Shown piece after piece: positions 1-5,640 of a stretch of 5,640 nucleotides of DNA. Location: contig CAIMNT010000115.1 in NCBI GenBank assembly GCA_903842855.1, forward strand, positions 1 through 5,640, given 5' to 3'. A program made the position numbers and the translations under genes. How positions within the stretch are numbered: position 1 is the first letter of the stretch; every line of letters begins with the position of its first letter. The DNA comes from an uncultured Actinomycetes bacterium (GTDB lineage: Bacteria; Actinomycetota; Actinomycetes; Nanopelagicales; Nanopelagicaceae). The notes beneath the pieces were generated by a model, which made no database searches, had not been told where the DNA came from, and saw only the letters and a program-made list of their open reading frames with translations.

Positions 1-1337
1 GCGCGCTCTTCGCGAGACTCTGCTGTCTCTACCTTTGGAGCACTTTCAAAACGTCCGCCGCCAGATTTACGTGGCTTGAAATTACCATCTCTATTTCCGC
101 GATCATTGGAGCGACTGCGGCTACCGGGCTTGCGATCGTTGCGAGAAGTTTTCTCTGCCTCGACCTCAATTGGAATACCAGATGGCTCTTGCGCGCCAGT
201 GATCTCTTGTAACTTTGAATCCCCAGGACGAACCTGGTTCTCAATAAGTTTTACTGCGGCGCGATTGGTAATGCCAAAGACCGCCTTCTTCTGCTTATGT
301 GTAGCCAGAGTTACAACGGTTCCAGTTGCACCTGCACGTGCGGTGCGACCAGCGCGGTGTAGATAATCTTTGTGATCAGCAGGAGCATCAACATGTACAA
401 CGAGCGAGACATCATCCACGTGGATTCCACGGGCTGCTACATCGGTTGCGACTAGGGCAGATGCGCGCCCATCTTTAAATGCCTTAAGAACTCTGGTGCG
501 TTGACCTTGTGACTTTCCACCGTGTAGCACGCCAACTGGCACTCCGCTTCGCAGCATCTTCTCTGCCAGCTTATCTGCGCCATGTTTTGTGCGTACGAAA
601 AAGATAGTGCGTCCATCGCGTGCGGCAATTTGAGATGAGATCTCATCTTTATGTTGCTGATCTAGCAATAGCAAGTGGTGAGTCATATCGGCAGCGCGTG
701 ACTTCTCATTTTCGAGTGAATGTGTAATCGGATCTTTGAGAAAGCGCTTCACGAGTGAATCAACATCGCGATCTAGAGTTGCGGAGAATAGAAGGTGTTG
801 TCCACCCTCTTGTGTTAGGGAGAGAATCTCTTTAACGACTGGCAAGAAGCCCATATCTGCCATCTGATCTGCCTCATCGAGAACAGTGATCATGACATCT
901 GATAAATCAATGTGCTTCTTCTCAAGAAGATCCATCAAACGACCAGGAGTTGCCACGATGACAGGGACTCCACGCTTAAGGGACTGGATCTGGCCGATGT
1001 AAGAGAGTCCGCCAGCAACGACCTGTGAAGATAGGCCTATCTTGCGAGCAAGTGGCGCAACAACATCGTTGATCTGCACTGCCAGTTCGCGGGTAGGGGA
1101 CAAGATCAAGCCGAGTGGCTTGTGAGGCTTAGCTGTGCGGCCATTGAGGCGCGTCAACATGGCTAACCCAAAGGCAAGGGTCTTTCCGGAACCGGTCTGG
1201 CCGCGGCCAAGGACATCGCGTCCCTTAATGGCATCGGGCAGGGTTGCAGTCTGAATAGGGAATGGAGCGGTAATACCTTGGGCTTCTAGAACCTCACAGA
1301 GCGCAGGGGTAACACCTAAATTACGGAACGTGGACAT
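1..1337 (-). CDS. DEAD-box ATP-dependent RNA helicase (3' end off the window)
   Basis: This gene encodes an ATP-driven RNA helicase that remodels structured RNA in the cytoplasm, as in ribosome assembly, mRNA decay or cold adaptation. The frame is open from ATG at 1337 to the left edge, giving 445 residues without a stop. All core motifs are present in order: Q motif (Phe26, Gln29), Walker A GQTGSGKT at 46-53, PTREL at 81-85, TPGRL at 130-134, DEAD at 154-157, SAT at 185-187, ATDVAARG at 297-304 and HRAGRTARAG from 327. Both RecA-like domains are therefore complete. From about residue 365 the chain becomes a low-complexity tail rich in Arg, Gly, Ser, Asp and Glu, typical of an RNA-binding extension, and this tail runs out of the window. 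The ATG was chosen because the protein begins just before the Q motif, as in actinobacterial homologues. No clear Shine-Dalgarno precedes it. Annotation pipelines often call such genes deaD or rhlE, but the subfamily cannot be fixed here, so no symbol is given. Confidence 0.96.
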   Translation of the reverse strand, partial: MSTFRNLGVTPALCEVLEAQGITAPFPIQTATLPDAIKGRDVLGRGQTGSGKTLAFGLAMLTRLNGRTAKPHKPLGLILSPTRELAVQINDVVAPLARKIGLSSQVVAGGLSYIGQIQSLKRGVPVIVATPGRLMDLLEKKHIDLSDVMITVLDEADQMADMGFLPVVKEILSLTQEGGQHLLFSATLDRDVDSLVKRFLKDPITHSLENEKSRAADMTHHLLLLDQQHKDEISSQIAARDGRTIFFVRTKHGADKLAEKMLRSGVPVGVLHGGKSQGQRTRVLKAFKDGRASALVATDVAARGIHVDDVSLVVHVDAPADHKDYLHRAGRTARAGATGTVVTLATHKQKKAVFGITNRAAVKLIENQVRPGDSKLQEITGAQEPSGIPIEVEAEKTSRNDRKPGSRSRSNDRGNRDGNFKPRKSGGGRFESAPKVETAESREER

Positions 1338-1339
1338 AG

Positions 1340-1357
1340 TTATACCAATCGAGACAT
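1340..1357 (-). other. Five-codon upstream ORF in the helicase leader
   Basis: ATG at 1357 opens a mini-ORF reading Met-Ser-Arg-Leu-Val and stopping with TAA at 1342-1340, two bases before the helicase ATG. Its start codon straddles the loop and the 3' arm of the hairpin at 1350-1371, so folding would mask it. No convincing Shine-Dalgarno precedes it. Such a layout could couple helicase translation to leader translation, but an ORF this short easily arises by chance. Confidence 0.2.
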
Positions 1358-1371
1358 AAATGCGTGTCTCG
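1350..1371 (-). promoter_or_regulatory. Stem-loop in the leader of the helicase gene
   Basis: A perfect 7-bp inverted repeat (CGAGACA and TGTCTCG on the minus strand) encloses an 8-base loop and ends 12 bases before the helicase ATG. No U-run follows, so it does not look like an intrinsic terminator. It may be an RNA hairpin at or near the 5' end of the helicase mRNA, or alternatively a DNA operator for a dimeric regulator. The symmetry is seen in the sequence; the function is inferred. DEAD-box helicase genes are known in some bacteria to be controlled through structured leaders, which makes the RNA reading reasonable. Confidence 0.5.
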
Positions 1372-1376
1372 TGGTG

Positions 1377-1406
1377 CTTATCAGAAGACTGACGTAAGAC
1401 TCGCAA
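1377..1406 (-). promoter_or_regulatory. Possible promoter of the helicase gene
   Basis: On the minus strand a -35-like TTGCGA (1406-1401) and a -10-like GATAAG (1382-1377) are separated by 18 bases. Each matches the sigma-70 consensus at four of six positions. The implied start point, near 1370, falls on the first base of the stem-loop at 1371-1350, which would put that hairpin at the very 5' end of the message. The match is modest, and this is offered because the gap of 138 bases upstream of the helicase is the only place in the window where a promoter is expected. Confidence 0.3.
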
Positions 1407-1475
1407 ACGAACTTGTTTATGGAGCAAAACAGAGGTTCTATGAGTTGTGCTGCGGATGCAACACCTAATTGTAAC

Positions 1476-2168
1476 CTACTTAATCAGAGCTCTACGCCAC
1501 TTCGCATATCGCAGGGCTAATTCGTCATCTACCTCAGAAATACTCGACCCAACTGCTCTTTCCAGCAATAAATCAGCAAATTCTGGGCTACGCGCGAGTA
1601 CTGGACCATGTAGATATGTGCCGAAGACATTTTTATCAATGGCCCCATCTACACCAGCCACACCATTTCCATTGCCTTGCAGCACCTTTCCAAAAGGCGC
1701 AGCATCTGGACCCAGAGTCGTCACGCTGCTGTGATTTTCAAATCCAGTCAGTGGGAAATCAAAGAGCTCTGTGGCGACAGCAATATCTCCCACTAATCTG
1801 CGATCGCCAGGTGTGGTAACTACATCTAGCAATCCAAGACCTTCTATTTCTGCATCCCGCGTCACGTATCGATTTCCAAGGATTTGGAATCCAGCGCAGA
1901 TTGCAAGAACCACGGCACCTTTATTTGCAGCTCGAGTCAAGATTGATCCTTTACGCAGCGCGTTTAGAGAGAGGATTTGTGCAGCATCTTCCGCGCCACC
2001 TAATAGATAAATATCTCCTGTTTTTGGTAGAGGATCTAGATATGAAATATCTGTTACGCGAGCAGATATTTTTCGTAAGCCCGCACGATACTTAAGCACA
2101 TCAGCATTTCCGCGATCACCGTAAGTTCCTAGAAGTTCGTTGTGAATTCGAATTATCTCGAGCATCAC
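1476..2168 (-). CDS. gatD: GatD, glutaminase subunit of lipid II isoglutaminyl synthase
   Basis: GatD hydrolyses glutamine and passes ammonia to MurT, which amidates the alpha-carboxyl of D-Glu in the lipid II stem peptide to give D-isoglutamine. It acts in the cytoplasm at the membrane face. The 230-residue protein is a class I (triad) glutamine amidotransferase of the CobB/CobQ-like type. An N-terminal LLGTYGDRGNADVL segment (about 12-25) is typical of GatD, the nucleophile elbow AICAGFQ carries Cys91, and TYLHGP carries His187. Length fits the family (about 240). The short domain and MurT neighbour argue against cobyric acid synthase. The start is either GTG at 2168, overlapping the murT stop by four bases (GTGA), or ATG at 2165, sharing one base with the TGA. 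Both imply translational coupling. Ser/Asp/Glu residues and a basic end (KWRRALIK) form the C-terminus. No hairpin-plus-T terminator is evident downstream. Confidence 0.95.
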   Translation of the reverse strand: MMLEIIRIHNELLGTYGDRGNADVLKYRAGLRKISARVTDISYLDPLPKTGDIYLLGGAEDAAQILSLNALRKGSILTRAANKGAVVLAICAGFQILGNRYVTRDAEIEGLGLLDVVTTPGDRRLVGDIAVATELFDFPLTGFENHSSVTTLGPDAAPFGKVLQGNGNGVAGVDGAIDKNVFGTYLHGPVLARSPEFADLLLERAVGSSISEVDDELALRYAKWRRALIK

Positions 2169-3286
2169 ATCACCAACTCAAAAAACGCAGTATAAGCAGA
2201 GAGCACGGTGACAGTATCGCCCTGCGTTTTTGCGATCGCCTCATCAAAACTATCAACGATGAGGGCTTCAATACCTTCGACATGAATACGGTAGGCCATA
2301 TCAAGGGCCCTCTCGCCACACACAATTACGGTGTGACCTTTAAGAGCTTTGAAAGAGACATCCCAGAGCCAGGAGGTATCGATTCCATCTACCTGGCGTG
2401 CATTGAGAACAAGAATCACTTCGGGCTTTAGTTCACCTTGTAACGCCTCACTCCATGAAGCTGGGTTTTTGGTCAATCTAAATTGAGCGCTGGTCTCGCC
2501 AAATTGTTTTGTGACAGTGCGCTCAAGTTGGCTCTCGCTAAATTCAATCGGCTCAGCCCCGGCTATCTCGCCGACAACATTTGCCAGAATGGCGTTTCTA
2601 TAGGCGGCAGAACCCTTTCTGAATGTGAGATCGCTCTCCGTGTTAGTCAATCCACATGTGCACGAATATTTCCCGCGCTCCCACATCAAATAAGAGCCAC
2701 AACGAGGACAGACAGCGCCATCGGCATGTGGCCGACCTCCAAAGGAGACGCGAACTACATTTGCCGCGTTAGCCACTGCATAGTTTATGTAAGGGTCATC
2801 GATATCTGCCACGAAGACTGTTCCGTCAGCTTCAGCACATTCCACGTGCCATCTATCTGCGACTCGTTTAACCTCGTGCATGCGGTGAAGTTGATCTCGG
2901 GTGAGATTGAGAAGAAGAACGATAGTGGGATCGGTTTGAGCGATAATTCCAGGAAGGTGTAGTTCATCAATCTCAAGAACTGCATAAGGCGCAGGTGAGA
3001 TCAACGCATTGGCAGCGCCCCACGAGAGATTTGAACCTGAACCGCTCGTTGTTACAGGACCGAGTTGTGAGATCAGGGAAGCGACCGCTCTCGTTGTCGA
3101 AGTTTTGCCATTGGTCCCAGAGACCAAAATTACCTCTTTATTTTGAGCTAAGAGCGAGATCGCTGCGGGCTCAATAGCTAGCAATATTCGGCCCGGCAGG
3201 GTCTCACCTTTATTTCCGATTAGGCGTGAGGCGGCGCTGGCAGATTTGGCGACCAATATTGCAAAGCGAAGTCTTAGGTTCACCAC
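2165..3286 (-). CDS. murT: MurT, Mur-ligase-like subunit of lipid II isoglutaminyl synthase
   Basis: MurT activates the D-Glu carboxylate of lipid II with ATP and uses ammonia from GatD to form D-isoglutamine. The 373-residue chain shows the Mur-ligase P-loop GTNGKTS at 57-63, the acidic EIDE at 105-108 and NLTRDQL at 127-133. A four-cysteine ribbon follows: CPRCG from Cys193 and Cys196, then Cys209 and Cys211. The C-terminal DUF1727 domain contains TKNPASW (272-278), DGIDTSW (300-306) and CGERALDMAYRI (323-334). Asp303 in DGIDTSW is the likely counterpart of the MurT aspartate that completes the GatD catalytic triad in Staphylococcus aureus; that equivalence is from memory of the family. The protein is shorter than S. 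aureus MurT (437), with a clear loss between the ribbon and the G...N motif near 225-231. Two GTG codons lie in tandem: 3286 is one base after GGAG, while 3283 is four bases after it, so 3283 may be the true start. The gene lies 15 bases after the MFS gene. Confidence 0.95.
   Translation of the reverse strand: MVNLRLRFAILVAKSASAASRLIGNKGETLPGRILLAIEPAAISLLAQNKEVILVSGTNGKTSTTRAVASLISQLGPVTTSGSGSNLSWGAANALISPAPYAVLEIDELHLPGIIAQTDPTIVLLLNLTRDQLHRMHEVKRVADRWHVECAEADGTVFVADIDDPYINYAVANAANVVRVSFGGRPHADGAVCPRCGSYLMWERGKYSCTCGLTNTESDLTFRKGSAAYRNAILANVVGEIAGAEPIEFSESQLERTVTKQFGETSAQFRLTKNPASWSEALQGELKPEVILVLNARQVDGIDTSWLWDVSFKALKGHTVIVCGERALDMAYRIHVEGIEALIVDSFDEAIAKTQGDTVTVLSAYTAFFELVM
2654..2710 (-). 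other. Cys4 zinc-ribbon coding segment inside murT
   Basis: This segment covers residues 193-211 of MurT and encodes the pattern CPxCG, then 12 residues, then CxCG. Known MurT proteins of Firmicutes carry the same CPxCG...CxCG ribbon, which is absent from the canonical ligases MurC-F. Its preservation here, in an otherwise shortened protein, supports the MurT call over MurE or FolC. Zinc binding is inferred from the four cysteines. Confidence 0.75.
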
Positions 3287-3287
3287 G

Positions 3288-3291
3288 CTCC
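3288..3291 (-). promoter_or_regulatory. Ribosome binding site that bears on the murT start
   Basis: GGAG on the minus strand lies one base before the GTG at 3286 and four bases before the second GTG at 3283. The spacing to 3286 is too short for normal initiation, so 3283 is the better start even though the longest frame begins at 3286. The difference is one residue. Confidence 0.45.
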
Positions 3292-3301
3292 AACAATACG
3301 C

Positions 3302-4684
3302 CTATTTACGCAGTGCCTCGCCGGCCGAGCTAGGCAAGGCAATCACATACCGGAGCGATATCAGGAGTGCTAATACTGCGAAAGAGAAGGCGAAGGTGAA
3401 TTGATGAGCCGTGCCAGCCAGCAAGCGCCCAATATTGATTGCAATAACCGCAGTAGCTACAGCAATAACGGTGGAGAGTTGTTGCACCATATTTGCCAAG
3501 GTATTGGCGTGAGAGATGATTTCTTGATCGGTGTCGGCGAAAGTAATCGTGTTATACAAGGTCATTCCGATGGAACGCACACCGCCAGTGATCGTCAAAA
3601 GTACTGCGATCCATATGAAAGGAATCGAAGAATGAATCAAGCCGAGAGAGAGGGTCAAAGGAATGCTCAGGAGCGTTGATAAAAGGATGAGTGGTTTAAA
3701 GGAGAACTTCTTCATGAGTGGCGTAGTGAATACCTTGAAACCCAGATTTCCCATCATATAAAAGAAAAGGGTCTCACCAGCTCGCTCCGCACTCCATCCA
3801 AATTTATCTTGAAAAAGTAGAGGTAGGACGAAGGGGGCGGTATTTTGGGCAACTCGAAATAATAAACCGCTTGTGCTGTTGAGGTGGAAAGTTTGAATTT
3901 TCAAAACCGTAACATCTATTAACGGATTCACTACTTTTCGAAAATGTAGAATCGTCGGTATTCCAACCCCGATCCCGACGACCAGAAGAGCTAAAGTGGA
4001 GATTATATTGATGCGTGGCGCTCCTAAGTTCGCTGCAGCAAAGACCAACGAACCTAAACTAATGGCACAGCCATAAAATCCAGACCAATCCAAACTATCT
4101 ACTTTCCCACCCGGGATAGCTGGGACGATTTTTGCTCCGACTAAAAGCGCTACAAAACCTATTGGAATGTTGACTAAAAATATCCAATGCCACGAAGCAT
4201 GACTAATAAGAAAACCACCTAGAACTGGCGCAACCGCCGGGGCGGCAAGAGCCGGCCAGACTGAGTAAGAGATAACGCGAATTACCTCATTCTTATCAAC
4301 TGAGCGCATCAAAATAAGTCTGCCTACAGGCACCATTGATGCTGCTCCTATACCCTGCAAGATTCGCATTGTTGTCAGTTCAATCAAGTTAGAACTTAAA
4401 GAGCAGAAGAGCGATGCCAAGATAAAGAGAGCTATGCTGTTAAAGAGAACAATTCTCACTCCATATTTGTCTGCTAACCAAGCAGAGATCGGAATCAAGA
4501 TCACGATTGCGACCATATATGCAGTCGCACAGATACCTACCTGCGCTGAGAGAACATGAAAGGAGCGAGCAATCGTAGGAGCAGCAGTAGGGAGAATCGA
4601 GAAATCAAGAAACTCCATAAACATCAATCCCGCAACTAGAAAAGCAACGGGACCAATCTCTAACCGATCATTTGGGTTTCGCAA
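3302..4684 (-). CDS. MFS exporter, DHA2 (EmrB/QacA-like) family
   Basis: This is a predicted proton-coupled inner-membrane exporter. The 460-residue protein has about 14 hydrophobic segments, roughly at 11-31, 50-70, 77-97, 104-126, 137-159, 165-185, 200-220, 227-247, 270-290, 303-322, 330-350, 355-378, 398-420 and 427-449, the number typical of DHA2. Family signs are the MEFLD segment in TM1 (Asp27), motif A WLADKYGVR at 69-77, the motif C-like APAVAPVLGG (148-157) in TM5, and WHWIFLVNIPIG (165-176) leading into TM6. Motif C has Ala in place of its usual Gly before Pro153, and the usual TM1 pattern with Asn is replaced by SILPTAAP. The substrate cannot be read from the sequence; drugs, lipids or metabolites are all possible. 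TTG at 4684 is used because an in-frame TGA lies 18 bases upstream and no ATG intervenes; a weak AGGG sits five bases before it. The gene follows the surface-protein stop by 27 bases and precedes murT by 15. It looks AT-richer than its neighbours. Confidence 0.88.
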   Translation of the reverse strand: MRNPNDRLEIGPVAFLVAGLMFMEFLDFSILPTAAPTIARSFHVLSAQVGICATAYMVAIVILIPISAWLADKYGVRIVLFNSIALFILASLFCSLSSNLIELTTMRILQGIGAASMVPVGRLILMRSVDKNEVIRVISYSVWPALAAPAVAPVLGGFLISHASWHWIFLVNIPIGFVALLVGAKIVPAIPGGKVDSLDWSGFYGCAISLGSLVFAAANLGAPRINIISTLALLVVGIGVGIPTILHFRKVVNPLIDVTVLKIQTFHLNSTSGLLFRVAQNTAPFVLPLLFQDKFGWSAERAGETLFFYMMGNLGFKVFTTPLMKKFSFKPLILLSTLLSIPLTLSLGLIHSSIPFIWIAVLLTITGGVRSIGMTLYNTITFADTDQEIISHANTLANMVQQLSTVIAVATAVIAINIGRLLAGTAHQFTFAFSFAVLALLISLRYVIALPSSAGEALRK

Positions 4685-4711
4685 TTTCGCCCTAACTAAA
4701 GCTCACTCTCA

Positions 4712-5640
4712 TTACTTGATAGTGAAGACTTTAGAATAGATCACTCTCGATTGAAATTCGATCACAACGAGATCATTCCCTGGAGTAACGGCGTTCTTGC
4801 CAACTTTTCCAATCCTGCCGTTGATATGAATTATTACAGCCCCATGTTTGGCACTTACAACGATGGTTCGACCAACGGCTTTAGCGCTCACAATGGGAAC
4901 CACCGGCTCCTTGGTTGGGGTTGGAGTTGGCTTCACCGTCGGCGTAGGCGTTGGTTTAACGGTAGGAGTCGGCTTCACCGTCGGCGTAGGCGCTGGAGTC
5001 GGCTTAACAGTGGGGGTTGGCGTAGGAGTGGGGGTTACTACTGGGGCGGCTTTAATCGTTACAGTGCTTTGTACCGTATTTGATTGACCATACTTTCCAG
5101 CAGGCTTTTGAACTCCCGAGATGGTCGTGGTGCCCACTGCAACTGGAACTAATTGCCCATTGACTACCTTGGCGATTGCACTGTTACCGGTTGAATAACT
5201 CCAAGCGCCAGAGGAGTTAGAAGTTGGGTTCACGATAGCGATAGGTGAACCAAGGCTCACGCTTATAGCGGCAAGAGGGCCAATAGTTGGAACCAAACCT
5301 GCGACCGAGATCGTAAAGGTCGTTGAGTTGGTAAGCCAGGTACCTGAAGCGGCTTGTGTAAGAGTTAAAGTCGCAGAACCTGCATCCAAAATTGCAATTG
5401 AGAGTCCAGTTACCGAAGCAATCGCTGGATCACTTGATGTCAAGCTCCAAACTCCAGGAGAGGCCGTCGTTGGTGGAGTAATTTGAATTACAGGATCGCC
5501 AACCACTTGATTGAGATTTGGAAGCGCGGCAATAGGAGCCAACTGATTGACGGTAAGCGGCGCAGTTACTACAGAGGAAAATCCAAAATTTCCAGAAGGA
5601 CTTTGCTTCGCTGAAATTGTTGTGGAACCAGCTTTGAGAA
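4712..5640 (-). CDS. C-terminal part of an Ig-like repeat surface or secreted protein (5' end off the window)
   Basis: The frame is open to the right edge and ends at 4712 with tandem stops TAA TGA. The 308 visible residues (numbered from 5638) have three parts. First come repeats of about 80 residues rich in Ser, Thr, Val, Gly and Ala: the end of one copy (1-30) and two full copies (about 33-112 and 115-195). The shared pattern is Pro-Ile, then Pro-Thr, Ser-x-Gly-x-Trp-Ser, Ala-Ile-Ala-x-Val, and Gly-x-x-x-(Leu/Ile) strands. Next is a Pro/Thr/Lys linker (about 201-248). Last is a beta-rich module (249-308) with HINGRIGKVGKN. No LPXTG motif or C-terminal membrane helix follows, so attachment is unknown. 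The domains resemble bacterial Ig-like (Big) folds, but no named family is claimed. A TTG at 5542 is not the real start, since the repeat continues upstream of it. The likely role is a cell-envelope or extracellular scaffold; the N-terminus and signal peptide lie outside the window. Confidence 0.85.
   Translation of the reverse strand, partial: LKAGSTTISAKQSPSGNFGFSSVVTAPLTVNQLAPIAALPNLNQVVGDPVIQITPPTTASPGVWSLTSSDPAIASVTGLSIAILDAGSATLTLTQAASGTWLTNSTTFTISVAGLVPTIGPLAAISVSLGSPIAIVNPTSNSSGAWSYSTGNSAIAKVVNGQLVPVAVGTTTISGVQKPAGKYGQSNTVQSTVTIKAAPVVTPTPTPTPTVKPTPAPTPTVKPTPTVKPTPTPTVKPTPTPTKEPVVPIVSAKAVGRTIVVSAKHGAVIIHINGRIGKVGKNAVTPGNDLVVIEFQSRVIYSKVFTIK
4895..5038 (-). repeat. Low-complexity DNA coding for the Pro-Thr-Lys linker
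   Basis: This stretch encodes about 48 residues built from Thr-Pro pairs with recurring Thr-Val-Lys-Pro units (five copies of TVKP-type spacing in irregular periods, plus one KEP). On the plus strand it reads as GGCGTAGGCG and GGAGT(T/C)GGC repeats. Such linkers are extended and often span the cell wall or separate domains; that is family knowledge. The repeated DNA can expand or contract by slippage or recombination, so linker length may differ between strains. Confidence 0.85.
4923..4992. repeat. Direct repeat of 28 bp, period 42 bp
   Basis: Bases 4923-4950 and 4965-4992 match at 27 of 28 positions, the single difference being t4928 against c4970. The offset of 42 bp is 14 codons, so the repeat keeps the reading frame of the surface protein. 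The near-identity at the DNA level, including third positions, points to a recent in-frame duplication within the linker rather than only protein-level constraint. Confidence 0.8.

Larger units (their letters stand above)
1338..1475. other. Intergenic gap between gatD and the helicase gene
   Basis: This is the only gap longer than 30 bases in the window. It holds the candidate promoter, the 7-bp stem-loop and the five-codon ORF listed separately. I saw no strong terminator hairpin with a T-run after gatD; the region just past its TAG holds only short, weak pairings. No tRNA or recognisable small RNA was found. Confidence 0.7.

Noticed and set aside
1339..1344. TATAAC, a five-of-six match to a -10 box, next to the helicase ATG
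   Set aside because: It ends one base before the ATG, so transcription would begin inside the coding region. No downstream in-frame start would preserve the Q motif, and no good -35 sits at the right distance.
1350..1371. Reading the stem-loop as the rho-independent terminator of gatD
   Set aside because: It lies more than 100 bases past the gatD stop, close to the next gene, and no run of T follows it on the minus strand.
1476..2168. Cobyric acid synthase (CobQ) or a cobalamin-pathway amidotransferase
   Set aside because: The protein has only the glutaminase domain, carries GatD-type LLGTYGDRGN and TYLHGP motifs, and overlaps murT, so GatD is the better call.
2483..2962. A 159-codon plus-strand frame inside murT
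   Set aside because: It lies wholly opposite a gene with all MurT motifs, has no recognisable domain and no ribosome binding signal that I could see.
3401..3679. A 92-codon plus-strand frame inside the MFS gene
   Set aside because: It is antisense to conserved transmembrane coding sequence and its hydrophilic product shows no motif.
4909..5038. CRISPR-like array
   Set aside because: The repeats have irregular short periods, no unique spacers of even length, and lie inside an open coding frame as a Pro-Thr linker.
4751..5087. Plus-strand frames rich in Gly-Val or Arg-Trp repeats opposite the Pro-Thr linker
   Set aside because: They are mirror products of the low-complexity linker DNA. The minus-strand frame continues a plausible Ig-repeat protein and ends in tandem stops, so these are shadows.
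5540..5542. TTG as the start of the surface-protein gene
   Set aside because: The same frame stays open to 5640 and encodes the end of another Ig-like repeat (GSTTISAKQSPSGNFGF), so translation begins further upstream, outside the window.

Overview
All genes lie on the minus strand, so transcription runs from the right end of the window (5640) to the left end (1). Base composition looks balanced by eye, with an AT-richer stretch in the transporter gene. The adjacent murT-gatD pair makes lipid II isoglutaminyl synthase, which is characteristic of Gram-positive lineages, mainly Actinobacteria and Firmicutes. Together with an actinobacterial-type DEAD-box helicase and an Ig-repeat/Pro-Thr surface protein, this suggests a mid-GC actinobacterium. 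A small-genome freshwater lineage such as the Nanopelagicales/Planktophila group is possible, but that is an inference from style rather than a match.

Layout in order of transcription: (1) 5640-4712 is the C-terminal part of a secreted or surface protein whose start lies off the window. It has Ig-like repeats of about 80 residues, a Pro/Thr/Lys linker and a small beta-rich C-terminal module. (2) 4684-3302 is a DHA2/EmrB-type MFS exporter of 460 residues with about 14 membrane segments and a TTG start. (3) 3286-2165 is MurT, a Mur-ligase-like ATPase with a Cys4 ribbon. (4) 2168-1476 is GatD, a class I glutaminase that overlaps murT by 1 or 4 bases. (5) 1475-1338 is the only real intergenic gap. 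It has a plausible promoter, a perfect 7-bp stem-loop and a five-codon ORF ending two bases before the next gene. (6) 1337 to the left edge is a DEAD-box RNA helicase with a basic tail, cut off by the window.

MurT and GatD together amidate the D-glutamate of lipid II to D-isoglutamine, a cytoplasmic step in peptidoglycan precursor maturation. The MFS gene stops 15 bases before murT, and the surface-protein gene stops 27 bases before the MFS gene. No hairpin terminator is visible in either gap, so genes 1-4 could be read as one transcript. The helicase appears to have its own promoter and leader.

Most of the window is ordinary housekeeping and envelope genes, and I found no clear new multi-gene system. 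The points that merit checking are the helicase leader, the shortened MurT central region, the C-terminal module of the surface protein and the exporter-murT-gatD linkage.
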